Origin: Psettodes erumei
Taxonomy: Eukaryota; Chordata; Actinopteri; Pleuronectiformes; Psettodidae
Length of the DNA: 64,000 nt
Direction of reading: 5' to 3'
Assembly: GCA_016785225.1 (NCBI GenBank)
Contig: JAFBJZ010000635.1
Coordinates: 3,625,501 to 3,689,500, forward strand
The notes below the pieces were generated by a model that had not been told where the DNA came from, did no database searches, and worked only from the letters and a program-made list of their open reading frames with translations. The position numbers and the translations under genes are program-made. Of this stretch, positions 37,406 through 50,100 are shown one piece after another. Within the stretch, counting starts at the first letter, position 1. Every line of letters begins with the position of its first letter.

Positions 37406-38094
37406 TTTATTAATTTAATTGTAGTTATAGATCTTTGGAAACATTACACAATATCTCATAGTATTCACTAAATCACATACACACACATATATAATTTCTT
37501 TAATAGAGTATATAATCAAGAAAATACTTCATGGAGGACACACTTTACTTTCTGAATTCCTCCGAGCATAAAGCCATTTTTTCTATTTAAAACTAATCCC
37601 TACATAAATCTTATGAGACTGTTTCACAAATAACTACTATATACAATATGCACCTTTGTACAAACAGGACACAAAACACACATGATACAGTACAGGAGAA
37701 AAGATTAAAAGAATCATCATTTTCTTTGGTTGCTTATATTGGTTTTAAGAGAAAATAGTATAAGTAGCTATTACAGCAAAAAATTGTATTCAATGCTCAT
37801 AAAAGATCCCAGATCAGCTTTACAGTCCACAGCAGTCAGTAACGTGAGGGATACTGGTTTATGAATCACAGCTTCGCTCGACCTGTGGTTGAAATCTGTG
37901 CAGGAAGCAGATGTCTGCGTTGCAGTAGTCCATGGCTCATGACAGGAAACAAACCAGTTGGCTGCCTCTGGAGAAAGTAAATAAACAAGAGGTCAAACAG
38001 TCGGGTAGGTACGAGGCTTTTCTTTTCTTTTTTTTTTTTTTACTATCAATCATCCCAGAAAAAAAGCCGTCCACACTCACCGCTGTGTCCGGCT

Positions 38095-38532
38095 TTAAGC
38101 ATGGCCCAGCATGTGCTCCAGACGCTCTATTCTCCCAGACACATCGGCCAGTGAGGTCAGTCAAGGAAACTCAGTGCAAACAACATTTACAGGATGAAAA
38201 CAGACTGGCAAATGGCTGCCATATTGCTCTCTTAAAATAAATATAAGACATGCTGTTAAATTACATTCCAATAACAACACCAGCAGGTAGAAATAAGCAG
38301 CTGCCAGCCCAGTGAAAAGTGCTGCAGATGCTGTTTATAATAAAGTGTCTTGCACCTGAAGACAGCAGCAGAAAGGATATTCTTGGCTGTGAGCTGCTGG
38401 ATGGCCGCCTGCGTCTGCTTCTGGAAAGCCAGTCTGGCCTCACACTTGCAGGGATCCTCCACCACCTCCACCTTCACCTCTGTGCCACGGGAGAGAGTGA
38501 ATTTCACATCAGTGCAACAGCTCATACAGACA

Positions 38533-38574
<42 letters not shown>

Positions 38575-41500
38575 ACCACCCATGCTGCTCTTAGGCTGTG
38601 TTAGCATTACAGCAGGAATCCCATACAGAGTATATCTTACGTTTCAGGGAACAAGTTTTCTTGTCTGCATTCAAGATGTAACCGCTCCGGCACTTGCAGT
38701 AAAAGGAGGCGTTGCTGTTGACGCAAATATGTTCACAGTCGTGTCCCATGGTGCACGGGTCCGGACCTAGAATAAATCGGGATAAAGGGATGGCGCTGTC
38801 AAGATGGCAGCAGGGGAAAGGTTTCATGTATACACACATACAGCGGGTTAGTCTGCAAATTGAAAAAAAAGACCCACTAAAACTAGTATATGATTATCTG
38901 TATATCTTTCTAATGGAAAACATGCTATTAAAGAGAATAAAACCTGGTCCATTCATACACCTTCACCACATCTCAGCCGAGGTCATTTGAAGAACTTAGA
39001 TTCAATGTGTGTCGGACCACACAGGAAAAATCACAGAACCCGGAAGTACAACAGTTGTGACAGTTGCAGTACAGTAGGACACAGGTTCATGAATGAGGGG
39101 AACAAGACAAACATCAGAAAGTGACATGGAAAATTTTCAATTTTACAGCAGAATCTCATTTGTCCAAACCTTTAAAATCCCACTATAACAAAACCTGTAT
39201 GTCAGTAAATTACATAAACTGAAAAATAGCAAATTGTTTACAATCACTGTAAATGTATTTTTCAGTGATTTGTAGTTAAATTAATTTCAGGCTCAACAAA
39301 GGGTGGTTTTAGAATCTGCATGCATGCAGAAATCTCCTGGGTGGTTTGGAAAAGTGAGCTTCTGCTGTACATTAAAAAAGGGAAAAATTCAAAGCAATCC
39401 ATATTGTTTTGCATAAGACAATTACTAATGATACTAATGATCACCATATATACAAAAGCTGAAAGTTTAGGGCTGCGTGGCCCCAAAACTTTACATGGGT
39501 TTAACTTTGCAGCTACAAGCAGGTTCTAGTGCCTACATCTGCAGTCCATGTGGGGGTTGAAAGCATCTGCTGATCTCACAGTTTATAATTCAACAATAAC
39601 ACTCTAACTGATCCACAAACTGACACAAACCCCCCTGAAGACTGAGGTGCCCCTTACTGTGGAACTAGAACCAGGGTTAATGGTGGGGAAAAAGGTCTGG
39701 GAGGCCCCGCTTTGTCCTACCGCACAGGGTCTCCCTGAACTTGGAGGTGAGCTTCTCAATCACGCCGTATGTCTCCACGTAGAAGACGTGGTCCTCCAGA
39801 GGGATGCTGGCCATCTGCTTCAGGGAGCCCATGTCTGCACGGTCCACCCCGACAGCGTACATCTCGATGCCCGAGGCACGGGCTGCGGCGGACACTTCCT
39901 CCACTTGGTCTTGAGGTCTGCCGTCCGTCACAATGATGGCCACCTTGGAGATCTTCCTAGAGCGGGGTCGGGCTCCAGACTGTTCGGTGAAGGCTTCGTT
40001 CATTGCGGTTCTGATGGCGAGCCCTGTCATGGTGCCAGCCGCCAGGGGTTCGATGCGGGAGATGGCTTTCTTTATGTCAGGTTTGCTGAAGTGGTCCTTG
40101 AGCAGGAACTCGATCTTGACCGTGCTGGCGTAGTTGACCACAGCCACTCTGGTGGCATCCGAGCCCACGTTCAGAGTGTCCACCATGTCAGCCAGGAAGA
40201 TCTTGACCTTCTCAAACTCACCAGGACGCACGCTGCGAGAGCTGTCAATGATGAAGACCAGGTCCAGGGGGCGGCTCCTGCACTGAGAGTCTGTCTCTGG
40301 TGATCAACCAAACCATGGCGGGATTAAGTCCATTTAATACTCAAAATGTAGTTCATCATTCAGACGGAAACATGAAAGCATGTTGGTCGAACTTTCACAG
40401 CGAGGGAGACACAGTTAATTATCAAAACACAGACAACTCTGGGATGCACAGTACACGTTCCCACAGAAACACAAGGACATTTATGTGCATCACTGCAGTT
40501 GTAAAACAAAGGGCTCTGGTGAAATGATACAGTATGCCTGAAGATATACTTTGCATCATTTCAATGTTTCAACAGTTCATTAGAGACTCATTGACATTAT
40601 CCTTTCATCTCATTTCCCTGAATGAAAAGGATGCTTGATGCCCACACATAAAAAGTGACATCACACCTAAAGATGGAGACAGTGTTAGGAGCCCTGCCTG
40701 TCCAATCACTTACACATACAGTATACTAAACTACACATCTGTAGTTTAGTATCAGATCCCCTCTGCTTTTCCAAAGTAAGATACAACTAAAGTACTAACT
40801 CTGCTTCTATTTTTAAAAAAGAATGAAATCAGTTTTAGTTCATAGTGGCCTTTTTTTGTCATGTCAGGTTTGTTCAAAAATGGATGAATATTATTGAAGT
40901 GATCAAAATTGGCATTTAGTCTGATTATTAGGCTACTTTTTGACTCATTACATCAAATATGGGGCTACACCCAAGAGATGGTTAGCTTAGCTAAGCACAG
41001 ACTGTAATCAAGGGAAAACAGCTAGCAGGCTCTGTCGAAAGGTAACAAAAAATAAAACGTTATCTGTACAAAAGCTGAAGTGTAAAATGGCACATTATGG
41101 TTTTAAACATGTTAGGAAGGGGACTATTTCTTGGAAAAGTCACTTCTTGCAGTTTCTGCAGGAAACCTAGACAACATGACACCACGCCAGTAAAACCATA
41201 ACACATTTTTGTCTTTTCTCCACTTTGGTTTGTGTACAGATGAATTAATGAAGACTGCTTCCAGTCTTTGTGCTTAGCTATGCTAACCAACTGCTGGCAG
41301 CAACTATAACTCTCAGCAAGAATGACAGTCAGTGTGTTTTTCAACATGTGGATTTCTTTTAAATAAAATGACATCAGCTTGAAGCTGCTCTTGCCTAATT
41401 TCTGTCACTGATCAAAGCCAAACAAAAAATATCTGACCCGGAAAGCATTGAGGAGAATTGATTTGTGTCGGGGGTTCAAACCTGACTGGTAATATTCTAC

Positions 41501-42839
41501 CTGTCTCCACAGGACTGACGGTGGTGACGAAGCCGCTTTGGGTACTGACCGGTAGCGTCACGGGAGCGGTGGTCTCCACTGGCGGCAATGTGGTCACCAC
41601 CACCGGCATGATGGTTGTCAGTGGTGCCGCTGTAGTCGCTGGCAGAGTTGGCAGCAGCGTAGGTTCTGGTAGAGGTGTGAGGGTGGTGGGGAGGTGTACC
41701 ACAGGTGGTGTTGGCACTGTGGGGTCTGACTTTGTTGGGCATGGACCTTTAAATTTGTAAGGAAATGGGCCTTTGACCCGTTGATGTGGATGGTAAGCTA
41801 CAGGTGGAGATAGACCTTTGTATATGTGGTGCGCATGGGGTGCCACCGGGCCTGTAAACCTGTGGTGATAGGGCAGCATGGGGACTGAGGGTCTGTGGTA
41901 AGTCACCGGTGGAGATAGAGGAATAGGTCGATACACTACCGGTGGAGGGATCCTCGGTGGCTGGTAGTGGTAGTGATACCCTCCTCTATACGTGTAATCA
42001 CTTCTGTGAACTACAGCGCCACCAGAAAGGGAAAAGTGATAGAGAACATTAGTAGGTTGAAAGACGGTGAGCAGGAAAGCTGTGTGAGAAAGTTGTTGTG
42101 AAATATACAACAATCACTTCTGCTTTCTTGGGAGCACAGACACATGATTAGTTAAAGCATGAGTGTATGTTCAGCTGCCCGGGTGGTTTCCATTGTACTG
42201 TAGAGTGTTTGTGAAACCCCCCAGTCAAGAACTTAGATTTCATGCATGTTGTGCTTGAGGAAAGTATAAAATGTTGTTGTTGGTTAGATTAAATTATGGA
42301 CAGATGACATATTTCATCTGAATAGCATTGAATATTTACTCAGAAACATTCATAGGTAACTAATGATTAACTCACATTACAAAACAATTTGCATTATTTT
42401 ATGTAAACAAATCATAACTGGTGACAGGTGACTTCAACAAGTGTAACGTAGCTAGATAGCAGTGGTGAAATATAAGAAAAGTAAATTTACTCAAGTACAA
42501 TTTTTAGAATCTTTTCTTTTTCATTTGAAATTATGAGTACCTGTCCTCAGGCCTGATTACAGTAGTACTTGAGTAAACGTACTTTTCTACTTTCCAGCAC
42601 TGTTTTTTTTTCCCGGTGTTGAATTTCTAATTTTACTCAGTGTCACGAACTGAGAGATGGAAAAGTAACTTACTTGCCGGGTTCAGGGTCCTGGTCGGTG
42701 GTCGGCCATTATTTCGGGTCTGAGCGTAGCTTTGCGCGGCTATCAGCTGAGGGTCCACTGCGCCCAGGTGGTACGTGCCCAGGACGTCGGACAGCAGCAG
42801 GGAGGCGCAGCACACCAGGCTCCAGAGGAAAGACTTCAT
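38095..42839 (-). CDS. matn3: Matrilin-3, cartilage extracellular-matrix adaptor
   Basis: Six exons (42674-42839, 41501-42010, 39721-40296, 38641-38766, 38381-38479, 38095-38150) encode 510 residues. Matrilins are secreted oligomers that link collagen fibrils and proteoglycans in cartilage. Order: signal peptide (MKSFLWSLVCCASLLLSDVL); an exon of about 170 residues rich in Pro, His, Tyr, then Thr/Pro; one von Willebrand A domain with an intact MIDAS (DSSRS ... TGLA ... TDGRPQD); one six-cysteine EGF module; a C-terminal coiled coil (ARLAFQKQTQ, RIERLEHMLG) preceded by the CKCE cysteine pair for disulfide-linked oligomers. Mammalian MATN3 has four EGF modules and lacks the Pro-rich exon. The coiled coil is interrupted by an AT-AC intron. 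Introns carry a (CA)n run and two MITE-like elements. The 3' UTR probably runs to about 37,406. Confidence 0.94.
38151..38380 (-). other. U12-type AT-AC intron of matn3
   Basis: The donor reads ATATCCTT (complement of 38,373-38,380), the U12 AT-AC consensus. The branch site reads TTCCTTGAC (complement of 38,160-38,168), and the intron ends AC ten bases after the branch A. Splicing here joins ..QQLTAK to MADVSGR in phase, whereas every GT-AG alternative runs into a stop. AT-AC introns at this coiled-coil position are a known matrilin-family trait. Confidence 0.9.
38535..38572. repeat. (CA)n microsatellite
   Basis: About 19 CA units in the matn3 intron between the EGF and coiled-coil exons. 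Confidence 0.95.
40980..41287. mobile_element. MITE-like palindromic element, copy 2
   Basis: The left end GGTTAGCTTAGCTAAGCACA (40,980-40,999) is matched in inverted form by TGTGCTTAGCTATGCTAACC near 41,268-41,287; both then continue into AGACTG/CAGTCT. It is related to the element at 4,780-5,215 by the GCTTAGCT core. It lies in the intron between the Pro-rich and VWA exons of matn3 and has no coding capacity. Confidence 0.65.
42459..42602. mobile_element. MITE-like palindrome (CAGTGGTGGAAAGTA type)
   Basis: Left arm 42,459-42,498 (CAGTGGTGAAATATAAGAAA, then ..TTTACTCAAGTAC) and right arm 42,567-42,602 (GTACTTGAGTAAACGTACTT, then ..CTTTCCAGCACTG) are inverted copies with small differences. 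This matches a very common fish repeat whose consensus starts near CAGTGGTGGAAAGTA. It lies in matn3 intron 1, about 70 bases from the exon 1 donor. Confidence 0.75.
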
Positions 42840-43327
42840 CCTGTCTGCTCTCTGCCTCAGCTCAGCGGGGGTCTGACCGCCTCCGAATATGAGGAGGTCC
42901 CGGTGCGAGACGTCAAAGCGGGTCCGCCCAATCCAGAGGTGGGACGTGACCCGCAGGCCGCGGTGGAGCGCGGCATGTCTGTGGCGGGCTCGGAATACAT
43001 CAGGACTAAAACCATGTGTCCTTGACCTGGACAGTCCTGAGGAGCTTTATGACACCCCCTTCCTTTTCCCCCGCAAAGCCAATTTCCTTTTTGTGATCCC
43101 AGTTGGATTTTGGGAATGTATTCCCAACCGCATTGTAAAAATTGAGCTTCTAATTTTACTACCCGCCAAATTCATTATTATTTTTTACATATTTCACTTC
43201 ATAGTCTACTTCATATCAAACCAACCACTTTCCAGGCAACGTGTATGAAAAGTCTTTAAACTGCCAAGAAAAAATAAAAGTGCATAACTGACATGACCAA
43301 AAACTGAGGTGTGAATGTTTTGAAATG
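42840..43327. other. Intergenic: matn3 5' flank to laptm4a 3' end
   Basis: The first 200 bases upstream of the matn3 start are GC-rich (CCGCGG, GGGTCCG) and probably hold its promoter and 5' UTR. No TATA box is obvious. The remainder is AT-rich with no gene. Confidence 0.4.
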
Positions 43328-44134
43328 TTTATTGAAGTCAAATGTATTTCCACTAGGATAAAAATCATATTACCGGTAAATTAATGGGGGTCGGGGGGTC
43401 GGGGTTGATAAGCATGCAACTACTAATGTTCACGAGACTAGCTATTTGCTCCAGACGCCTGGGGAGAAAGAGGCAGAGACAATGATCCACCATCAGTGCC
43501 TTCTGCTGTTCCCGCCCCCCAGCCCCCCCTTCAGACTCAGCTGGAAAACTATTCACTGGCTTTGCTCACACATCAGGGCGGCAGAGTGATGAAAATATTG
43601 GGGAGGGGGGTGTGAACTGAACCACAGCAAAGCTAAATAAATAACAGACAAAACAAAAAGCGCTACAGACTCCATTCAAGACTGAGAAGAATTCATCTAG
43701 ATATTAATAATTAGGGGGGGTAACACAATTCAACAATAAGAGCTATAATAAGTAGATTGTCATAATAATTTTCTTTACACTTCATATATCAATCTATAGG
43801 TAGGATGGTGCTGGATCGATGAGAGCATTTCAAGCATTTTTAATTTTCACGGTATCCCTTTTACTAAGACATTAAAAAAAGGCCAAAGGGGGAAAACTGG
43901 CTGGTCGCTTCCTTTTTCAATCTTCACATTCATTCACTTTAATTCACACAGATCTCAAGCTTTCCCAACTCTCTCCTCTCACACTTCCGTAGACACTGGA
44001 TTGAAATGCAGCAGGCAGGGTTGAACAAAGCCTCCTCGGCGGTGTGCACACACAGTAGGTCGGGGGAGGCAATAAGGGAGTGACGGTGTTCGGAAAGGGT
44101 TAGTGAGGGAATGTAGGAATGCATATGATGGCCA

Positions 44135-44158
44135 TGTGTGTGCGTGTGTGTGTGTGTG
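44135..44158. repeat. (GT)n microsatellite
   Basis: About twelve GT units with one GC interruption, just past the laptm4a stop in its 3' UTR. Confidence 0.9.
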
Positions 44159-44183
44159 AGTTGGCAATAACTGGTGCTGGTGC

Positions 44184-47100
44184 TTAAGCTGGCATGTAAG
44201 GGGGAGGGGGTTCCTTCTCTGGCATCTTCATCGCCATCTCATAAGTGGGCAGGATGTACTGGAGAAGAGAGAAAAAAGAAAAAAAGAGGGTGAACACGAA
44301 GGCCGATGTTTCTGAGCAGATCATGAGATTGTTGTGCTTCACTGGAGGGCGAAAAAAGTCCCATCATGATGAAGATAAACTTCATTCTAACCAATAACAG
44401 GAGAGTTTAACTCTGAAGCTTACTTCACAAAGACCATTCAGTGTAACAACAACTGATGGAAAATATGTGTGAAACTTCCTGTCGAGTTTTTTTTTTTTAA
44501 ATGGAGAAAATCTGTTGAACCTGGACCCACAATGAGTCACGAATTGTTTGTTTTTGCTCTTTCTTGAAATTTACAAGGAAATAAATGTTTTAAAACTTTG
44601 TACAATGACTTTCCTCTGCTGGATTTTCACAGTCAGTGTGTGGATGACACGCCACCTGCTGGCTTCACTTTGGCATTACATATCAGTGCGTCAGTGTCAG
44701 GTGTGTTTTGGTAACGGCCCGTCACAGGTAGCTTTCACACCTGGGGAGGGGTCTCAAATGCAGGGTAGACAGCAATTTCTGGCATGTTTCTGTTGTTGAT
44801 GTACTTGTAGCAGTTCCACACGCAGTTGATCAAGTAAGCCTGCGAAGCAGAGAGAGAATCACTGATTCAAATCTTACATCTGTTAAACCAAATGTCCTGC
44901 TTTTTTCAATTCTGCAAGTTAAACACACCAGAAAAGGCTCCAGTACTGTTGGTAAACAAAAATGACACCCAATGAACACATTGGATAAACCCGGTTTAAC
45001 TGAGAGTACGCATCAGTTTCACCTTGAGGATGATGAGGAAGGCGAAGAAGACCAGCACAAAGAGCAACAGGCAGCTGGAGTCCAGGGACAGGAGGTTATC
45101 TTTGTACGGGAAATCCGGCTGATGAGGGGACAAAAAGCACGATGATGTCAGATGCTTTTCATACTTTTTCAGCTCACATCAATGCTACCAACAAATCGAT
45201 AAGAAACTGATCTCCCCTAAGACTCAGGGCTGTTTTAATGGCAAAATGTTAAAATGAAAAAGATGATTTAAAAGAATCGGCTGTGGAAACAATGTAGATC
45301 AATGCTGACTGATTTTCTCCTCAGGTTCTGTAAACCTGGAATCGTACTCCAAAATAATACATAAAGGATAGAAGATTTACATAAAAATTGGATTAACTTT
45401 AGGAGTTAATAGTCCTTTAAATAAGTTAATAATCTAATAAATTATCAGCACTTGGTTATAAACATGTATTCCGTAAGTGTTTACAGAAAGAGCACGGGGA
45501 GTGTTTCTGGTATTAAGAGGGTAGAGGTGATGGGAATGAGTCATGTGACTGCGTCTGGTAATTGTCAACAGTGCGTTGACTGCTGGGACTGACCAGCTGG
45601 TCCAGGTAGTCCTTGATCCTGGGCAGGTAGGTGAGAGAGCTGATGGCCACCAGGCAGCTCAGAGCAAAGTCAAACAGCTGGTAGCAGAAGAACGGGATGA
45701 GCCAGCCGTCACGATGCTGGAGAAATCCAAAACAGGCGGAGAAGAATATGACTCAGTCGTTAGGGAGATCCGATTTGAGATTTAGAAAAGGACCATGCTG
45801 AGTTGTTTTTTTTTTTCAACCCCATCTCTACACATTTGTCTTGAATTAACTTTCTTACATGTGGGTGGGTTTTATTAACAAACCCTGCATGTGAGGATGA
45901 ACTCACCCCGAGCAGCAGGAAATGGTTATTCATTCTCAAGCATAAAACCATAACCCTGGTTTTCTTGGTTTTAAGGTCTAATTTGAGCGTTACAGCAGTG
46001 GAGACGTTGTTTCCTGCTGCTCAGGCTGTGACTGCACCTTCACATGTGGTTTGGGTTAAATGAAAAACAGCCTGCCGACATAAACAGGGACAGCTGGCAC
46101 TGGAAATGTGTAGGTTATCCAAATACACAGAGAAGGTTGAAAATCAACACAGTGGTCCTTTTACTTTGTCTCTTCACAAGAAAGACTAAAGGCATTCTGG
46201 GTGATGTTTCTACCAAAAGCACATAAAACACCACTCTCCCTTTATACATCATGTAGCAAAGTACTGAGTTTCTTTGGCGTTTAGTATCAGGGTTTACACA
46301 CTGAGGGGTATTTGGCTGGGACACTACACCAACGGCAGCTCTGCACACTCTATTCAGAAGGGTTCCTGTTACGTTGGTCTGGGAGCGTGTACTTGCACAG
46401 CTAAAGCATAAACAGCCCCGGCATGCACGCTGTGCCCAGCCGGCGACATGTGTGTCGTGTTTTAACTGTGCAGTCACCCCCAACTAAGCAGCTCTTAATG
46501 CGGGTCCACGTCAGAAGGCTATCAAACCTGTCGGTCCTGATGCCATCAGGCAGGCTGCGAGGTGCGGACGACAGGCGGCGGGAGCGCAGCAGTGTGTGCT
46601 ACACCCCACCGCTGCAGGATTCAGTTGGGTTGGAATAAGAACAGAGCAGGGTGCTTTGATTTTCCCGTCACGTCTTTACATACTAAACTCTGGTGCTATT
46701 ATTATACAACTCCTTTATGCATGCATATTTTTGGATGACATATTTGCATAAGAAACCGAGACAGTCCTTCAAATTGCGTGCGTGCTGTCAAAAGTGAAAT
46801 AAAAATAAACACATTTTTAAAAGGCATCTACTACAGTGCACACTTACAGTAATGGCTCCGTACACCATCATGGCACTGATAGTGAGCATCAGCAGAGAGA
46901 TGGCGAACCCAACACAGGCATTCTCTGTATGAGGCAAAAAGACAGCAAATAAAATTAACAAATGAAAGCGAAGACAGAGTGATTTTATTTCAGCTTCAGC
47001 CTCAAACGTAAACGTACAGTGAGCGTGGACTGACGGGTATTTGCCTGAGCTGTGATTTCTATGCAGTGTAAGTCAACAGTCTCCAGGGCTTCTCTCTCTC

Positions 47101-50100
47101 CAGCTAACGGTATGGAAAGCAAACTCCAGAGAGCATTAAGTCCCTCTCCGCTGTGATGAAACCCAGCCTGAGATAATTAAAAGGTTTGTCTTTTCATATC
47201 CTCTTTTACCCCCATCACTCAGTCTCTCACTTCCTCAAAGAGCGCTGCCTGTTGAACTCGTGCGTGAGAAAGATGCTGCAGTGATGCGGTTTGCAGATAG
47301 ATCTGTTTTAGTCTGTGGCACAAGCAGAACAACCTTGACGTCAGTGTATGAACCTGTCAGAAAACTGTCAGGCTACTGAAAACAAAGATCACACAGCATC
47401 CAGCTCCGATGCTGATCACAGGTTGAATATGAAGAGGATCCTGTGATCTCAGCCCAATCAATCACTAAAACTGATACTTTTGAAGGCTGCAAATAGAGAT
47501 TATTTTTTATGATAAACCTTTCTACCCATTATTTGCTGTATAAAATATCAGAGAGTGTGGGGAAAAAAAAAAACTTATGATGTTCGTTTACTACCACATT
47601 AGATAAGAGGTGAAGATCCTCACAGTGGAGATGTTGCAACTGAAGAATATTTTCCACACCAAGCCAAGGACCATTTCTCTATCATTTAAATAAGTTTTAA
47701 ACATGACCTGGATTGTACAATAAAATGAGTGCAGCCTGATGAAGTTGGAGTAAGAGTCATCATGAGTAATCGCTGAATCGGCTTGTATGCCAACATCGTC
47801 TCTGCAGGCGTGAGCCTGCTGCGGGAAGGTCGACTCGCCGCGGTCATGAGTCCTCCCAACCCGCCCAACTACCATTTCAGAAAAACGAAGAGGCGTTCAC
47901 CAAGCCAACCTTGGAAACAACCCCCAGCTCCAAAGAGAAGGACCCTTGCAGTGCTGCCAGCGCTGCCCTGGCACATACAAACACAAACGACGAGGACGAC
48001 GCTGAAATCCTTGAGGAGAAACGCAGGAATGACACCAGCGGAGCCACAGCAATGAAAACCTTTTCAAACGGCACGTCAACAACACAGCAGCGTTCTGTTG
48101 TCCCCGTGAGTTGTTTTGTTTAGCAGTCAGCGGGGAGTTGTTGTGCTCCCCGTGGAGGATGAATCACATGTTCAACCTCAGCATAACAGCAGCACATGTG
48201 TTCAGTGAAAGGCCCCAAAGAGGAAAAGCAGCAACACGCTGAAAAGTCCAGCGGTGGAAATATCTGTTCAGAGATCAACAGGACACAGTGGAATTCAAAG
48301 ACCATCAGCTGTGCAACTAACAATTACTTCCGGTTTTGAATCTCCTCCACGCATCAATTAAATTATTTGTTCCACAAAAACTGAAATCAGCCCATTTTGC
48401 CAGGGTCCTTGTTGACATCATCTCATGGCTGCTTTTTCCAAATGAAATTCCAAAACACCAAGATATTCATTTTACAATTATTTAGAGAAGAGAAAACAAT
48501 AATACTAATACTCACACTAGAGAAGCCTCCCCAGAGAATTTTTATTATTTGGGCTTTAAAAAATGTCAATTGATCAATTATCATAATAGTTGCAGAATAA
48601 ACTTTTGTTCATCCTCATAATGCAGATTTCCCTTCTTACCAGACATCCTGTTGGAGGCAAAGTAATGGTCGATGACCTCATATTGCAGGTCGATGGTGGG
48701 CACGTTCTCCGGGTGGGTCACAGCCACAGTCAGCAGGATGCCCATCAACAGGTTGACGACCTGGGGGGGGTATTGAATGTCAGTATTGAGTGAAAACCAG
48801 CCTGCACTACAGTAAACAATCTATCATCCTTTCTGTCAAGTTGACTTTATCATTAACAACAAAAGTGAAACAAACAGTTACCTGGAAAAAGGAAAACTGA
48901 CCTGAGTGCTGGTAAAGTTGTAAAATGTATGTAGGTGAAGTTAATGTGTTAAAAATAATGAAATAACCCTTTAAAATAAAACAAAGTGGAGCTCAAGACA
49001 AGGAGAGAAAGAGTCATGTGTATGTGTAACAAAGTCAGCATCCTGAAAAATATTCAACCAAGTCACAACAGCACAAAATGACAAATGCCTGATCATGCTG
49101 GATGGATTTACCTGCAGAAATGTATCGTGTAAAAGTACATTTCCAATGAGATTAAATCTTGGTTATCTAGGTAGACAACATGAACACTGTGAGATTAAGA
49201 CCAGTTGTGTGCCCACCACACGTGTCCCAACTGGATTAAATCATGTAACACTTGCACATCCTAAACTACTGCAGACAGTCTGACCTGCTGAGGGCCGACA
49301 AACAACCTGAAACAGTATATCAGCAATGCATTCACTAAGCATCTGTCTTATAAAGGCGGCTTAAAGCATTAATGTTAAGGTATCATTAGTAAAACAGAGG
49401 ATTAATGATGATTATTCTTGTAACAAGTAACAAGCACGAATTAAAGAAAATAAATACACCCAAATATGTAACTACAGAGTAGCGTTGGGGTTTCAGAAAT
49501 CTCTATTGCAGCATTTGCATTGAAATCCGTCCAACTGTTATTTGAAAGTATGTTTTCAAACACCTGAGCCATCACTTTACCGACAAAGCAGAGCACCTGT
49601 TACACTGTCTGACTCCATGCACCACTGTGCCTGATAGTGGACATTCACGGGACGTGGCTCGCGTGTTTAGTTTGTGTCAAATATTGTCCAGTTGGCAAAG
49701 GAAAAAAAGATCAGAGGAGGATTTGCAAACGCAACAAAACCCAGAAACATCTGTTAAGAGATGCGGGGGGAATGAGAGGGGGATTAATATCCAGCTGCAG
49801 GAACAAAATGTGCTTTGGACAACCACATCTAAACTGCTTCATCTTCCTAATTTAACGTGTCTGAACAACGAGACTGTGAGCTAAATCAGAGCCCTGTTCA
49901 CAGAAATGAACGCTGTCGTGTTTTGTTGTATCCAAACTTCTTCTGCTGTGATTTGACAACCCTCGAGTTAGCAAATCAGCTCGGAGTCGGCTAGCTAATG
50001 TGCTAGCCAAGCCTAATGTCACAGTTTTACTTCTTTTTAAACTTTCGGGGATGACTAGTATCTGATAAATACCATTTGTTTTTTGAGTTTTATAACAGTT

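Noticed and set aside
39647..40303. 218-codon plus-strand frame opposite the matn3 VWA exon
   Set aside because: Antisense shadow of a strongly recognisable VWA domain.
47783..48123. GC-richer open frames in laptm4a intron 2
   Set aside because: Frames are open on both strands with no splice sites and no recognisable product; probably composition.
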